Counted from the first letter of the stretch, positions 21,455-35,491 are shown. The stretch: DNA of 64,000 bases from Diphasiastrum complanatum (GCA_029204225.1 CM055095.1:13046530-13110529); one strand, 5' to 3'. A program made the numbers and translations. Notes: generated by a model not told the origin, from the letters alone.

Positions 21455-21912
21455 TGTCATGCCCACGACTGGTCTTGGGTAGCGTATCCACGCTAGGGAT
21501 CAGTAGACCAACAACCCGTAAGTTAATTGTGACTATAAGGGAATTGGGGCCCTTATGTGTATAAGGTCATAATTAATGGTTGTAGGCCTAAACTCATGAT
21601 GGTGAATTTGTATGGGTCTATCAGTGAGTCATTGGGGAACTAGATGACGTGGCCTGGATAGGCTGCAGAGGTGTCCAGTGAGGTGTCGCAGTGCACTACT
21701 AGTGGTGCATGGGCCTTGGAGGGTATAAGTATACCTATTGGGCTCTCACTAGTGTATGCTTGATTGCATGACTGGTAGCAGCAGTATGCTGCTGGAGTGA
21801 ATCCTCATTCCTCTTTGAGATTGATCCATAGCTTGGGGGCTAGATCCGTTCGATCCAGGATTGGTTGGGTTGGTTTGTCCACCATCTGTTCCCTTTGTGG
21901 TTGGTTGTTTTG
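21455..21912 (+). repeat. 5' LTR of Gypsy C
   Basis: About 458 bp from TGTCATGCCCACGACTGG to GGTTGTTTTG. A possible TATA-like GGGTATAAG lies near 21,721. Confidence 0.85.
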
Positions 21913-22468
21913 GTGTTGTCTCAATCGATTTATGTATTTTTCATATCAATCAGGATTCTGAGACACTTTGATGAGGAAGTGGAGGGCCTTCATGGCGGAA
22001 GAACATGTGGTATGGGACGCAGGCGATTCTAAAATGAAGATCTAGAAAACACTCTTGTAGTAGAAGAGTTGCTGATTACAAGTCCGATTGATTTGTGTCA
22101 GAACTAGGGACTTTAATTGCAAGATGGTGATTTGTTGAAACATGTTCCTTGTTGGTGGTAATCAACTTGATCTTAGTGAGGACTGAGATCCGTGGGTTCA
22201 TACAAGGAAGGAAATTCATGCTAACAATATATTCTTTTGATTATCTCTGGTTGAGATTTTGGTTGTGAAATAGCACTCTTTGAGAAATATTCTCTCTCAG
22301 AGGAAAATCAAGTTACAGGATTCTCGGTTAAGAAAGTATTGTGTACAGATTGTGCGAAATCTGTAGAGATATGCTATGTAGTGAATCTTTGTGAGATCAT
22401 ATAACCTTTTGTACAAACTTTTAATGGACTAAGTTTATCTGCATGCAATAACTAGTCGTTAGGACTTT

Positions 22469-23540
22469 TTGGAACAGCTCATGTGTCTTCTAAGAATTGT
22501 GATGGTAAGGACTACCATGAAAGCATCTGATTTTGCTCAAGTAGTTGTAGAATGTATGTTTAGACTTTACGGATTACCAAGTGACAATATGAATGATCGC
22601 GATCCAAGGTGTACTGGTCACTTTTGGTGGGTCGTATTTGCTAAACAAGAGACGACTTTGAGCTTAAGTTCTTCTGACCATAGGTCAGACGGAAAGAACA
22701 AATCAAGTCATGGAGAAAATGCTTCGAGATATCAGTATAGGACAAGAATCCGATGAATTATGATGACGAATCATAGTTCAGATTCTAGTTATACTTGATC
22801 ATTTAAGAGAAGGATTACTCGCGTGATCAAAAGATCAGATGATATTTGCATTTTGATTGCAATCTTGGAGAGGAAGTTATCCTTGATGGAGATTAAGTTA
22901 TAGTAAGCATTTGGCTACCGGTGATAGCCCGTTCATGCTTATGTACGTCTTTGAACCTATATCACTCATTTCGGTAGAGACTTGTACGATCAAGTTCTAG
23001 AAGGTAGCAGATTTCCTACATGATATGCAGGAAATGCTACGGATTGCACGTGAAAATGTCCAGTGTGCCCAAGATAGGGACCGACATTATGCAAATCTGA
23101 AAAGATCACCACGAGACTTTTAGGTGGGGGATTGGGTATATTTGAGAATCCCGAAGGATTCTAGTGTAATGCGTACCGGCAAGCATTATCAATTGTCCCC
23201 TAGGTATAGAGGACCATATCAGATCTCGAAAAAGATCGGATCCTTAGCTTACCAGTTGGACCTCCCGGAAGGAACTCAAGTGCACCAGGTTTTTCACGTA
23301 AGCCGAGTCAAGAAGAGTCTACGTGAAGGTGAGTATCTTGGTTGTGGAGACCAATTGGACTTGTTGGATGAATCATCGGGTGTGTCTCGACTTGAACCCG
23401 AAAAGATCTTGGATACAAGAACTAAACGATTGAGGAATCGTATAGTTACCAGGCATTTGGTTCGATGAAAGGGACGCACAAACGATGATGATTCCTGGGA
23501 ACAGGAAGGAAGCTTAAGGAGGAACTTCCCCAGTTTTAAG
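22469..23540 (+). pseudogene. Gypsy C integrase and chromodomain-like remnant
   Basis: 22,469-22,756 carries integrase core traces (RLYGLPSDNMNDRDPRCTGHFW, then HRSDGK). 22,900-23,130 has GDSPFMLMYVFEP. 23,124-23,468 has the integrase C-terminal fold: GDWVYLRIPKDSSV, QLSPRYRGPYQISKK and VHQVFHVSRVKKSL. It ends with LEPEKILDTRTKRLRN and a divergent chromodomain-like tail reaching about 23,540. In-frame stops occur between the blocks. The C-terminal residues resemble those at 47,745-47,862, so the two pieces belong to one family. Confidence 0.85.
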
Positions 23541-23560
23541 TTTTGAGGACAGAACTTGAA

Positions 23561-23570
23561 TAAGGGGGGA
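23561..23570 (+). other. Polypurine tract of Gypsy C
   Basis: TAAGGGGGGA followed by AGAA just before the 3' LTR. Confidence 0.75.
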
Positions 23571-23574
23571 AGAA

Positions 23575-24029
23575 TGTCATGCCCACAATTGGTCTTGGGT
23601 AGCGTATCCACGCTAGGGATCAGTAGACCACCAACCCGTAAGTTAATTGTGACTATAAGAGAATTGGGGCCCTTATGTGTATAAGGTCATAATCAATGGT
23701 TGTAGGCCTAAACTCATGATGGTGGATTTGTATGGGTCTATCAGTGAGTCATTGGGGAACTGGATGACGTGGCCCGGATAGGCTGCAAAGGTGTCCAGTG
23801 AGGTGTCACAGTGCACTGCTAGTGGTGCATGGGCCTTGGAGGGTATAAGTAGACCTATTGGGCTCTCACTAGTGTATGCTTGATTGCATGATTGATAGCA
23901 GTATGCTGCTGGAGTGAATCCTCATTCCTCTTTGAGATTGATCCATAGCTTGGGGCCTAGATCCGTTCGATCTAGGATTGGTTGGGTTGGTTTGTCCACC
24001 ATCCGTTCCCTTTGTGGTTGGTTGTTTTG
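23575..24029 (+). repeat. 3' LTR of Gypsy C
   Basis: About 455 bp matching the left LTR, with a few substitutions and a 3-bp difference in a CAG run near 23,898. GCATG follows. Confidence 0.85.
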
Positions 24030-24034
24030 GCATG

Positions 24035-24809
24035 CTTAGAATAGGATCCTTGGTTTAGGACTTTATAGCATGCCTCTTCAATCTGTGATTATTGGGTGCA
24101 CAAAGTACCCTGCATATATGTAGAATATAGTGACATTTTGAAGAGATTTGCACATTTTCTGGCACGCCAATAATAATTACCAGATCTCTGTGCTCTCTTT
24201 ATGCAACAGCCTTAGCCCAGAATGTCATATGCTACCATTATGTATTTTCAAGGTTAAATGTTGCACGGGGTAAAAGTGTTTTTAGGTACTTCAGGTAGAA
24301 GTCTTTTATTGGAAAAAATTATGTCCCGTAAAATGATACAGTTTATTACAACTCTAGATGTGAACTAGATGAACAAGCTGTGATTGGGGACTCTGGCTCT
24401 CAACGCCTGTTGTTGGATTTTATCTCTGACGCTTCCTATCTGCTACCTTTCAACTTACCTCAACTGACAATTGTCTATTGAAGGCACAAATTTCTTTTTA
24501 TCATTTGCCTCCTGTGAGGCTTCACAGAAAAAACATATATTCTCCTATGCATTGGGATGAAGAACTAAAGTATCGTGCAACTATGTGGCAAAAGATTCAT
24601 TTAGTGCACGTACATCATCTTGATGAAAACCACAAAATACCTAGTGAGTGAGAATTTTGACAGCATCCTGGTCTCACATCCACACGTTCACATCCACACG
24701 TTAGTTAAATAGCAACTATCAATATTTGCAAGGAAACTTAAAACTTGATACTTGTCTTCTTGAAATATAAGATGGTACTTGAATGGAGTTCCATTGTTAA
24801 TGTCTGCAG
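24035..24809 (+). other. Intron sequence upstream of first visible biotin carboxylase exon
   Basis: 775 bp of AT-rich sequence ending in TTAATGTCTGCAG, the 3' splice site of the exon at 24,810. No coding match was seen. It is inferred to be the 3' end of a long intron that also holds the elements at 1-24,034. Confidence 0.6.
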
Positions 24810-27800
24810 CAAGCTAGGAGCGAGGCAGGAGCTGCGTTTGGCAATGATGGTGTATACCTTGAGAGATATATAACAAATCCAAGACATATTGAGTTTCAGG
24901 TATTTAAGAATTTTCTAAATTTCCAGCAATGATTACATGTTTTGGAAACTCCAGCTTGTGGTAGAAACTCTTTCTTTTATGTGCCATGTCTTCCAGAAGG
25001 CTGAGCACATACATTGTTGGGGAGTACTGCAGGTTCTGGCTGACAAACATGGAAACTGTATTCATCTCGGAGAGCGTGATTGTAGCATTCAGGTGTTATT
25101 TTAACTTATAATAATTCTAATAATTTTTTTTCATTTTTCTGCTAGTCATCTTTGATTTTTGACATGATTTCTAGTGAAAGTTGAGACATGGACATAACTT
25201 GATGCATGTGACATGCACCTGCTCTTGAGTGCTTCTGACTTTAATAAAGATTGCATTATCCTGAACGTCAGTTTGATATGTCTGTTGAAGGAAGAAATTG
25301 CTGTAGCCTGGCCAGATTGCTGTAAGTGTTGGTTAAGCCACGAAATCTGTTGACACCATCACTCATTTTTTCCTAACCATTGAAATTTAGCTATACCTAT
25401 TAATGGAGTGTTCATATAGTGATAGTTAGCATGGGCATGCTTGCTTCTTTTGTACATGATTGCTATCACATTCACATGAAGTTACTTATACCTGTTGCAC
25501 CTATTTGTCAATGCAAAGTAAGTGCCTATATATGGTGTATCAATTTGTGTACCTTCGTTAATTAGAATTGCTTTCCCAAAGCACTAATGTTTATATTGAA
25601 ACACCGTACTGTTTACTTTATCCAGTAACAGCATGTATACCTCCAAATCACGTTTCCTGGTGTAGATTGCACCAATCAATCCTCTGCTGAGGAGGATAGT
25701 TTAGTGGAAATAAGAAAGGCTACTCAGCTCAAAGTCCATGGTTTAGTTGTCTGTGACAATTAACAGTGAAGACGGCATGAGTGCTGGTTAAAACTTCTTA
25801 GACTCTACTTAAACCACCTATGTACATATATAAAAGCCGGAATGGTTTATGATTCTCAATTGTATTTGATTGCCTTTATGGCCCAATATGAGGACACAGT
25901 TTGTCACTCTCGCTTAGGCACACAACAAGGCTCACAGCTCGCAGTAGCTATTTCGTTCATGCACACGATACTTGGAATACATCTTTATACGCCCCTTGGG
26001 AAAAGTCACCACCCTTCACAATGTTTCCCTTGCTATCACTACGCACTCTAGCACTGGCTATCATTGTTTGTTTGCCAAAACATTACACACGTTAGACCCA
26101 TAGAAGATGCTCAGAAAATTAGACTCCAATCAAAGGTATTTTCTTGCCAATGGACACTTTCCTTGAGTTAAAAATTCAAAAACCGCCGTTTTATTCTTAC
26201 AAACAATCACATCCTTGGGGCTCACACACATTTTGTAAAGTTTCAAACGTTGGCCTCTGAATCAACAACCCTTGGTAAAGAGTAAAGCTTTGCAGCGAGT
26301 ACTCAAATCTGTTTGACCTCAGAAGATTTACTACTGCTCTGGTCTAGGACCTAGGTAGCCCAAGAATCGCAGAATCAAACATAAAAATTTTCAGCTATCA
26401 AATCTATTATCGACGATTGGTGAGAAAGATGGTGGTGTGCTGAGCTGAAACAAATACACAAGCCTATACTGGTGTTTTACATTTGCTCCTTGAGCTGAGA
26501 GCTGATGGGAAATTTTTTCTTACAGAGGAGAAATCAGAAATTACTAGAAGAAGCTCCATCTCCAGCTTTGACACCTGAACTGCGGAAGGCTATGGGTGAT
26601 GCAGCTGTAGCTGCTGCATCTTCTATTGGATACGTTGGTGTTGGTACTATCGAATTTCTTCTTGATGAAAGTGGAGCATTTTACTTCATGGAAATGAATA
26701 CTCGAATACAGGTTAAACTCATTCACAACTTTGAATCCAAATTTTATCACCTTGTTGATGTTCATATCTTGGAAAATTCAAATGGGACATATTGGTCGCA
26801 TTCTTGGGTTTCTTCAGCTCACTGGTGGTAATTGCAGGTAGAGCATCCTGTGACAGAAATGATTTCCTCCGTTGATCTTATTGAGGAACAAATCCGTGTT
26901 GCTCTTGGCGAGAGGCTACGATTCACTCAAGTAACTTTGCCATGAATTTCTTACTTTTCTGATGAAAGCCTTTGTGTTATGCCTATGGCTTCATGATGCT
27001 TCATCCTATTGTTGGGGATTGTTAAGCTCAGAATGTGAAATTGATCAGGATGATATCATTCTACGTGGACATTCTATTGAGTGCCGAATAAATGCTGAAG
27101 ATGCATTTCAAGGATTTCGTCCTGGACCGGGTATACTTAGCTTTTTAGCATGTACTGAGGACTTTTATCAAACGAATTCTGTGTCTCTTAAGCCTGGGTT
27201 GAGTGGTGAAATTCTCAAACCATTCATTATAATGGGGCAGCATATATGTTTGATTTGGCTTCAGTGGAAGATTTCTCAATTTATATGCCTTTTGTGCAGG
27301 TCGTATTACAGGATATCTCCCCCCAGGCGGTCCATTTGTGAGGATGGACAGTCACATATATTCAGACTACGTGGTCCCTCCTAGCTATGATTCCCTACTT
27401 GGAAAGGTTTTTGCTCAACTTATCAATGCTTAGAAACCGTCACCACATTGTGTCAATCTGTTTGGTTCCTGCACAGAAAAATTGTCAATGCTTGACTTAG
27501 CATTTCCTACATACAGCTCATTGTATGGGCCCCGACACGGGAAAGAGCAATTGCAAGAATGCACCGTGCCCTTAATGATACCATCATCACTGGTAACATT
27601 TTTTCTACTTGGTTATCTTTGTTTTGCCAGTGATCAACTATTTATTTTCATCTATTTTTGCTAGCACAAGTAAGAACAATCACAACAGTGCACCGTGTCT
27701 GTTAGTGGCACCATGGTCACTGTTATGATTCTTTGTATGTGGTTATCAATTTTGAAATCGAAAGCGTTTTTCAAATTTTATCTAATACTGTCTTGACACT

Positions 27801-30306
27801 ACTCACCAATATGGCTACTATATATCGATCAGACAATAGAATGCTTAGTAAGGTGGAAAAGCGATGGGCATTTTGCTTCATGGAGTGCTCTTGACACCTT
27901 TTTCAAAACTTTCAATGGGACAAAAGTGATTCCTGAAAACTAAAAAATGTCGGGCTTCTTGTGGTATATCTGGTTCTTCTTAAGTATCCTTTGTTATAAG
28001 GGTTTAGGGTTTAGGGCCACCCTATTATGCATTAGAAAAGTGGGTATGTTGGCCCATAGTTTGACAGTGAAATAAATAAAGCATGTGACATTTTGCTTGG
28101 AGTTGTCTGACGGCATTGGACATTTCAATATTTTCTGAATTGCTTGTCCGCAATTTTTGTATGATGCTTAGGGATATCTGAGACAAGCATATGTCACGAA
28201 TGTGTAAGGCACAATATATAGTGAACCCTTTATACTTCATCCAAGGTCTAAAGTTGCAGGGAATCGCCAATTTTGTTTTTTTTTTACTTTCTAGAAATTT
28301 TTTTGGATCTGAAATTTCTCTTATGACAGTCTGAGCTGAGAAATGTTTCGAGAATATAGAGCAAAATTTGCAGTATTGATGAACACCTTAAAGGTAGCCG
28401 CTAAGATTCCTCAACGATATTCAAGTGTCAATGCCCGATGAGTAGAGTGTAGAAGATTGATGAGAAAGAAGCACGACGAAGTATGAACATGTGAACCACC
28501 ACTTTCAGGACTAGTTTTGTTGAAGTCTTGCCAGCAATAGCAGTTGATTTAGTGAAACATTCAAGCAAATACTTGAAGAAGACATGGGACAATAATAAAC
28601 TGAAGCTTTTGTTCATGATCAAAAAGTTCCAACCCTGATCCAAGATTCAACGAATTGGACTTCCCAACTGCTCAAAATTTGATCCTAAACCCTAAACCCT
28701 AACTGCCCACGCCCTAAACCTGAAACTACTGGAATCGTAATCGTCTTTTTTTTCTCTTTTTACTGATACCCATATTGTCTATATTTAAAAAAAAAAAAGC
28801 ACGTTTTGCTGGAAAACCAGTGAACCTGCTGGTTTTTTCGGCCAGCGATTTGCGAATCGCGATTTGGTTCGCAATTCAATTTGCAATTCGCGAATTGCGG
28901 CTGCAGCTGTGGTCCAAACTTAGCAATTTATCATGGCTGTGCTTAATTGCTTTGCAATGTGGTCTGTGATGCAACGTTCTGTATACCATTATCGATATGT
29001 TGGCATTTCAGAACATTCTTTTTGGTGGCCTGGGCTAGTATTAACTAAACTCTACTGCAATTTTATGTCACAATTACAGGTATCCCGACTACCATTGATT
29101 ACCACAAACTTATATTGGATGTCGAGGTTAGTTGAACAGAAATTATTCTGCTGTTACAGATATTCTCCTGACACTTCATTCAATATGTTGTACTTGCTTT
29201 AATTCCAAATGAGAGCCATAGGGTATTTTGCTAAATAGATTTGTGCAATTTGTATGAATGATTCATCTTGAATATTTCTGTTGCTAACTGTTGCGTTTCC
29301 GATCCTATGCCCATTCGCTTCACCTTTTCTTTCAATTGAATGTATAGTTGAAAGGTGTGGGGATTGTCTGAAGAAGGGCATGGTGTTTTTCTATTATACA
29401 ACTCGTCTTAGGCGTGGAAGGGGATTGAGCTGATTACATTTTGCATTGTCCTCTAAACGTCACTTATGAAGCTGAACTGCTTGTGGTCAGGATTTCAAGA
29501 ATGGAAAAGTTGACACAGCCTTCATTCCAAAACATGAAGTCGACTTGGTCGCGGTAAGATACTCGCGATTCGGGCTTATAATAATTTTTTTCTTGACTTT
29601 TTATTTTCCAAGAGTAGACATGTTGCCTTCACTTTGGTGAAAGCATCCTACACAAAAACTGTGTGCTAAGCTGATGCTAATATTTGACAGGATATCTATT
29701 TAAGAAGCAAGAGTACAGGTTAAGAACCTATAGATAATTGATGCCTGACAACAAGGGGAGGTGTGAATAATTTGTCTAGATACCAAATAATGTCAGTATT
29801 GAGATGGCCGTGAGTCTTTGTAAACGGAAATAATTATCTCTTGCAGACTACTGAAAATTACTTGCTGAATAAAAAACCGTGAAAGCATCCTACACAAAAA
29901 CTGTATGCTAGCGGCACATCAATGGCATACCAACCAACAGAATGATAACAAATCTTATTGACTACAGTTGTTAGCGATTTGTTTTACATCCTGAATAGCG
30001 ATTTGTTTCACATTATGTTTTGCTAGAGAAGTTAGGAGCTAGTGAAATGGGCCTTTATCAGGTCATATACCATTTAGTCATTTTCCGGTGGTTATTCCTT
30101 TTCATCATCTGCTAATTTAGATCTGATAATAGTGCATGATTCTGTGCTACTGGTTACATAGGTAACTTGTTTTCATTTTTTGCAGCTGGAATTTTAATCC
30201 ATGCTTCCACATCTCATTAAAGGATGGATGTTTTGTGCTTTGTGTGCAGCCTTCAACTGCGTTGACTGCTTTGCCAACTCTGCAAGCAGCAAAAGCAAAT
30301 GTGTAA
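24810..30306 (+). CDS. CAC2: Biotin carboxylase subunit of plastid acetyl-CoA carboxylase, C-terminal 286 residues (10 exons, 5' part outside window)
   Basis: Biotin carboxylase uses ATP and bicarbonate to carboxylate biotin on the carrier subunit, the first half-reaction of malonyl-CoA synthesis for fatty acids in the plastid. Exons: 24,810-24,899; 25,033-25,092; 26,526-26,711; 26,838-26,930; 27,049-27,130; 27,300-27,406; 27,517-27,592; 29,080-29,126; 29,491-29,553; 30,250-30,306 (TAA). All nine introns are GT-AG; the exons sum to 861 nt with no stop. Motifs: [44 protein letters not shown], the active-site strand [20 protein letters not shown], and [23 protein letters not shown] with the conserved Arg. 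These are near-identical in plant CAC2 from memory. The N-terminal domain and transit peptide (roughly 250 residues) are absent. The reading looks functional; propionyl- or methylcrotonyl-CoA carboxylase subunits fit less well. Confidence 0.93.
25093..26525 (+). other. Biotin carboxylase intron 2 (1,433 bp)
   Basis: Begins GTGTTATTT and ends TTCTTACAG. No transposon domain was recognised inside. Short ORFs around 25,842-26,095 look like chance. Confidence 0.8.
27593..29079 (+). other. Biotin carboxylase intron 7 with inverted telomere-like tracts
   Basis: A 1,487-bp GT-AG intron. It contains GGGTTTAGGGTTTAGGG at 28,000-28,016 and CCTAAACCCTAAACCCTAA at 28,684-28,702, in opposite orientation about 670 bp apart. 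A 16-bp perfect palindrome GCAATTCGCGAATTGC lies at 28,883-28,898. Confidence 0.75.
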
Positions 30307-31769
<1,463 letters not shown>

Positions 31770-32290
31770 GAAGTAAAAGATGTTGAAGACACTTAGCTCT
31801 TTATTGATAACTTTCGTGCCTTGCACATATTGCCTAAAACTATGGTCTCACATTGAGACAACATGGGTGGGAACTTTTGGCAAACACTTTTTGATATTTC
31901 GGACATGAATTTCAACTTCTCCTCAACTTCCCATCGACGAATTGATGGGAAGTCAAAAGGTCACTAACAATGATGTTTGAATCTTTTGAAATTTTCTCTG
32001 TGAACAAAAGATGCTATAGGAAAGGTCTATTTCATTCAAGACTCTCCCACCTCCCTTGATGAGCATATCCTTGAATACAAATGAAAGACAAGGTCTTTGT
32101 CAATTACAACAAAAGGCATCAAACAAACAGAAGAAATATGTGATTCAAGCAAGGTGATTGGGCCATGCTCAAAATTGACAAAACATTGCTAAGGAAATAG
32201 AAAGGCAAGGCTAGACATCACATAAACTTATCTATCTTATATAATGGACCTATTCAAGTAATAAAGATGATATATAATCAATAGCCTTGT
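31770..32290 (+). pseudogene. Decayed Gypsy integrase (element E)
   Basis: Translations in shifting + frames read ALHILPKTMVSH, GGNFWQTLFDIS, NFNFSSTSHRRIDGKSKG, then NYNKRHQTNRRN, GDWAMLKIDK and LSILYNGPIQV. These follow in order the Gypsy integrase core (LPKTIVSDRD, FW, NFSSxYHPQTDGQ) and its C-terminal segment (VGDxVMxxLRK...GPxKV). Catalytic residues are lost and several stops intervene. Low similarity, so family is certain but subfamily is not. Confidence 0.65.
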
Positions 32291-33005
32291 CATATTTCAT
32301 GGCAAGATTCCTAGTGGAAAGGCCGGATTGATTGATTAGCATATTGAGGAGGATTATTTCTATACTTGAATTAATTTGTGCTTTTGAGTTCTTGTATTGC
32401 ATTGATTAGCATACTAGCTCATTAGAAGATGCACAATGCTTTTATTGCAAGTCTCTAGAAGGGATGAATTCTTCTTTCTAGGACACTATTTATGTGCTCT
32501 AAGACAAGCTTGATTTTCCAAGTATATTAAAAATTTGACTTTAAATTTTAACGATGTTGTCTAGTTGCATGCTCTACATGACAAAACAAATTCAAACTTG
32601 GAAAATATGTTTTTAATCAATTGCTATTCTTGCCAAACAAAACTTATTAATAATAAAAATTAGACAAAAAAGGAATCTAAGAAAATGTTATATCTTAGAA
32701 ACTTTTACTCACTAGGGAGTACCCTATTTATGATAGCTCATAATATTTATATTGACAAGTAGCACCAATTTTTTTTTTAAGAAGCATTTTACATAAACAA
32801 TTTCTTTTTATTCATATGTACTTCATTAAAAGTATCGCATTTGTGCTTTTGTTTTCTTTTTTAGCAGTTTGCTTTTGTGTAAAAGATCTTCTCTCTCATC
32901 CGGTATATACTCTCCTTTGGGAAAATCCAAATACCATGGACAATGCTTGAATATCCATTTGCTATTTTTCATCGAGAATGTATACATACAATTATTAAGG
33001 ATGTG
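32291..33005. other. AT-rich sequence, nothing recognised
   Basis: About 715 bp with no domain, repeat or RNA gene that I recognise. Confidence 0.5.
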
Positions 33006-33345
33006 TGTGAAAGTACTGTACTTTAGGACCATAAATGGATTTACAGAAGATCCACAAGAGTGATTGGATGCTTGCTTAACAATCTATCAAAAAACTAGTC
33101 ATCAAAAAGTTGATCTAGATTGGCAATTTGACAAACAACAAGCATTAACAATTAAAAAGATTGATCAACATTGAAATCTGAGCCCACACGTGTGTACTAA
33201 AGGCTGTAGTACGTCCTTCAAGCTGAGAAACAGGTAGAAATTGATTTGGTTGCATTTGGATCACAAAAACTCAATGTACATAGTGGAGTAGCTGGAGATT
33301 GCCAATGAGCTCCAAAAATATTCTATCTTCTCACGATGGGAGCTT
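33006..33345 (-). repeat. Copia LTR fragment, same family as 45,651-45,987, reverse orientation
   Basis: The reverse complement of this segment matches the LTR before the Copia primer site at 45,988 over about 340 bp, including the end CTTTCACA. There is no primer site or purine tract next to it, so it is a solo or truncated LTR. Confidence 0.75.
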
Positions 33346-34660
33346 GGAATTCATTGCACTTTGTATAGAAGATTTATGGAACAGCTTATAGATGATTTGG
33401 GTAAGGATCTAAATGTGGTGTTATACTAGTATAATTGAATTCTTCACCTAGACATTTGAGATTTCTGAATCATTGGCAATTAACTTGAGTAGTAGATTAC
33501 TTAAGGATGAAGTTAATTGGTAAAATGATCAGTGTGATGTGGTTTCACCAGAAACTGATGGTTTTGAATTATATAGCTTGTAAGACGCATGATTAGTAAA
33601 TCATTTGGGTTCATTAGTTAAAATTATGTGCATTGGATATACAGTTGGGATAGAGTATGCCTTAGTTAAGGAATAGACTCAATTCATTTGTGATTATATC
33701 GCAGAGCGCTCAATTGGATAACGAATAATAATGAATCCAAGAATAATAACTGAATTGATTTTCAGCATGACTTTGGGTATCTAGATGTGATTTTGGATTG
33801 CAATGTAAAGTTTTTTGTAGTTGAAGATGATTGTCATTTTGGTATGCGTTCAATCTTTAATTACCAGTTGTTTATAGAATTTAAATCTTGCACTTCAGTT
33901 AATGAATCATGTTTTGAAAGTATTCCTAAATTCAGTATTTTCTTAATGGAAAATTTTTGGAATGACTCTTACTTTTCCCGAGTTATGTTGGACATATACT
34001 CCAGTATTCTGTAAATGATATGATTTTGGATTCTAGAAAATTATGATTGACAAATCATATGAATCTAAATATTTATGGTTGACGGATCATAAATAGATAC
34101 TTAATTATTGTTAGAAGATTATAGGAAATGGTGATGATTCTTAAGTGTGATGATTAATTCTTGATCTATTATTTGAGTAAGAATTCATATCAGTGTTTTG
34201 AATCTCTCAACTCCAGTACTTTATTTGAGAACCTATGGATCTCACAAACATTTTCACAAGATAAGTATTTTATTTGTGGAGAATTTAATTTATCTAGTGG
34301 ATGTTATTCTGCTACAATTTATGGTCTGCAGATGCTTGAGTATAGTTCTTCATTTTATTGGATCTCCAGTTATCATAGGAGACAGACAAGTCTATTAAGA
34401 TGAATGAATGTTATTTTCTTGTATTTGGTGCTAGAAACAGGAGCATTTAACTCAAAAGAGTATCTGAGATACTCAGAATTGAGTTTTAATCATTCTATAT
34501 CTATAATTCTCCTAGAAATTCTAATTGAATGAATTATCATATTATCTTAGAATTTGGATTCTACGGATATTTGTACTTGAAAGCTTATGAATTATCTGCT
34601 AGAGTTGTGGATAATTTTAGACTGTAATTATAATTATTTTATTATTTCTTTAACTTTAAT
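33346..34660. other. AT-rich sequence, probably interior of Gypsy X
   Basis: No clear domain. Because it leads directly into a Gypsy integrase end, a purine tract and an LTR (34,670-35,491), it may be decayed interior of that element. Nothing can be assigned. Confidence 0.35.
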
Positions 34661-34968
34661 CTCTTAAGTTAGGTTATTTCACCCAGTGTTTCATGTAAGT
34701 GCTTTACATCAAAGTGATGTTACTAACTTGTGATGACTGTAACCTAAATGAAAAATTTATTGCTTAGTCTACTTTTCAAACCTAAGTTGTACTCCAGTGC
34801 AGAGATTATCGCTTAGAAAATAGGATTATCTCTAAGTACTTGTTTGATGTGAAAGTTAGACTAAGGATAATGATTTTCTAGGTTGATATTGAGAGTTAAA
34901 AGATGTTTCTGTTATTCTTTCCTGTTTAGAGAACTTCTAAGAATAGAAGCACTTTAAAGAGGGAAGAA
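34661..34968 (+). pseudogene. Gypsy X integrase C-terminus and purine tract
   Basis: HPVFHVSALHQSDVTNL is readable near 34,679-34,730, the typical Gypsy integrase C-terminal motif, followed by stops. TTTAAAGAGGGAAGAA (34,953-34,968) just before the LTR looks like the polypurine tract. Confidence 0.65.
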
Positions 34969-35491
34969 TGCTATGTCCATGGCCAGTAAGTAGGATTCAT
35001 TATACTCCTAGTCTTGAATACACGGTACTCCAGTAAAACAAGCTGTTAGTTATGCCACGTCATACTGGATGTGACCCGAAAGTAATTAATATCCATGTGA
35101 GGCCCAAAACACACTAAATGGAGTTTAGACAAGGTATGAGATAGTGTATGCATGTGTAGAGTTATCAATAGCAATTCTATGAATAGTTGGTCCATGCTTA
35201 GGACTCTATTCTAGATGAATCTATGTATAAGAAACTTAGGGCTATGCATGGCTATGTGCCCAAGTTGCTTTTGGCTCTATATATTGAGGCCAAACTCGCC
35301 CTACTCCTCATTGTGGTCATTGATTCATTGCTAGGGTTTCACTCTACCTTCATGCTTCCTATTCCTTGGCTTGGGGGTGAAGCTTCTAGAGTTGATCGGT
35401 TGCTTCTACTTGGTTGGGTGGTTGCTCCATAGTGTATTTTCCATTGTGTTTTGTCTTGTAACTAGGATCTTAGGGAGCTTCCCTTATAACA
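34969..35491 (+). repeat. 3' LTR of Gypsy X
   Basis: Starts TGCTATGTCCATGGCC and ends CTTATAACA. It matches the minus-strand copy at 38,600-39,043 over about 450 bp. Copia gag coding sequence follows directly, so Gypsy X interrupted a Copia gag. Confidence 0.75.

Larger units (their letters stand above)
21450..24034 (+). mobile_element. Gypsy element C, internally deleted
   Basis: LTRs at 21,455-21,912 and 23,575-24,029 are nearly identical, start TGTCATGCCC and share the GGGTATAAGTA promoter-like stretch. They are flanked by GCATG (21,450-21,454 and 24,030-24,034), a 5-bp target duplication. The internal part is only about 1.66 kb and lacks gag, protease and reverse transcriptase; integrase and chromodomain-like remnants remain. 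The right LTR border ends TTTTG rather than CA, as read from the duplication. Sequence differs from family A/B. Confidence 0.88.

Noticed and set aside
25842-26095. Two overlapping ORFs inside biotin carboxylase intron 2
   Set aside because: No domain, and they interrupt a well-defined intron between contiguous exons.
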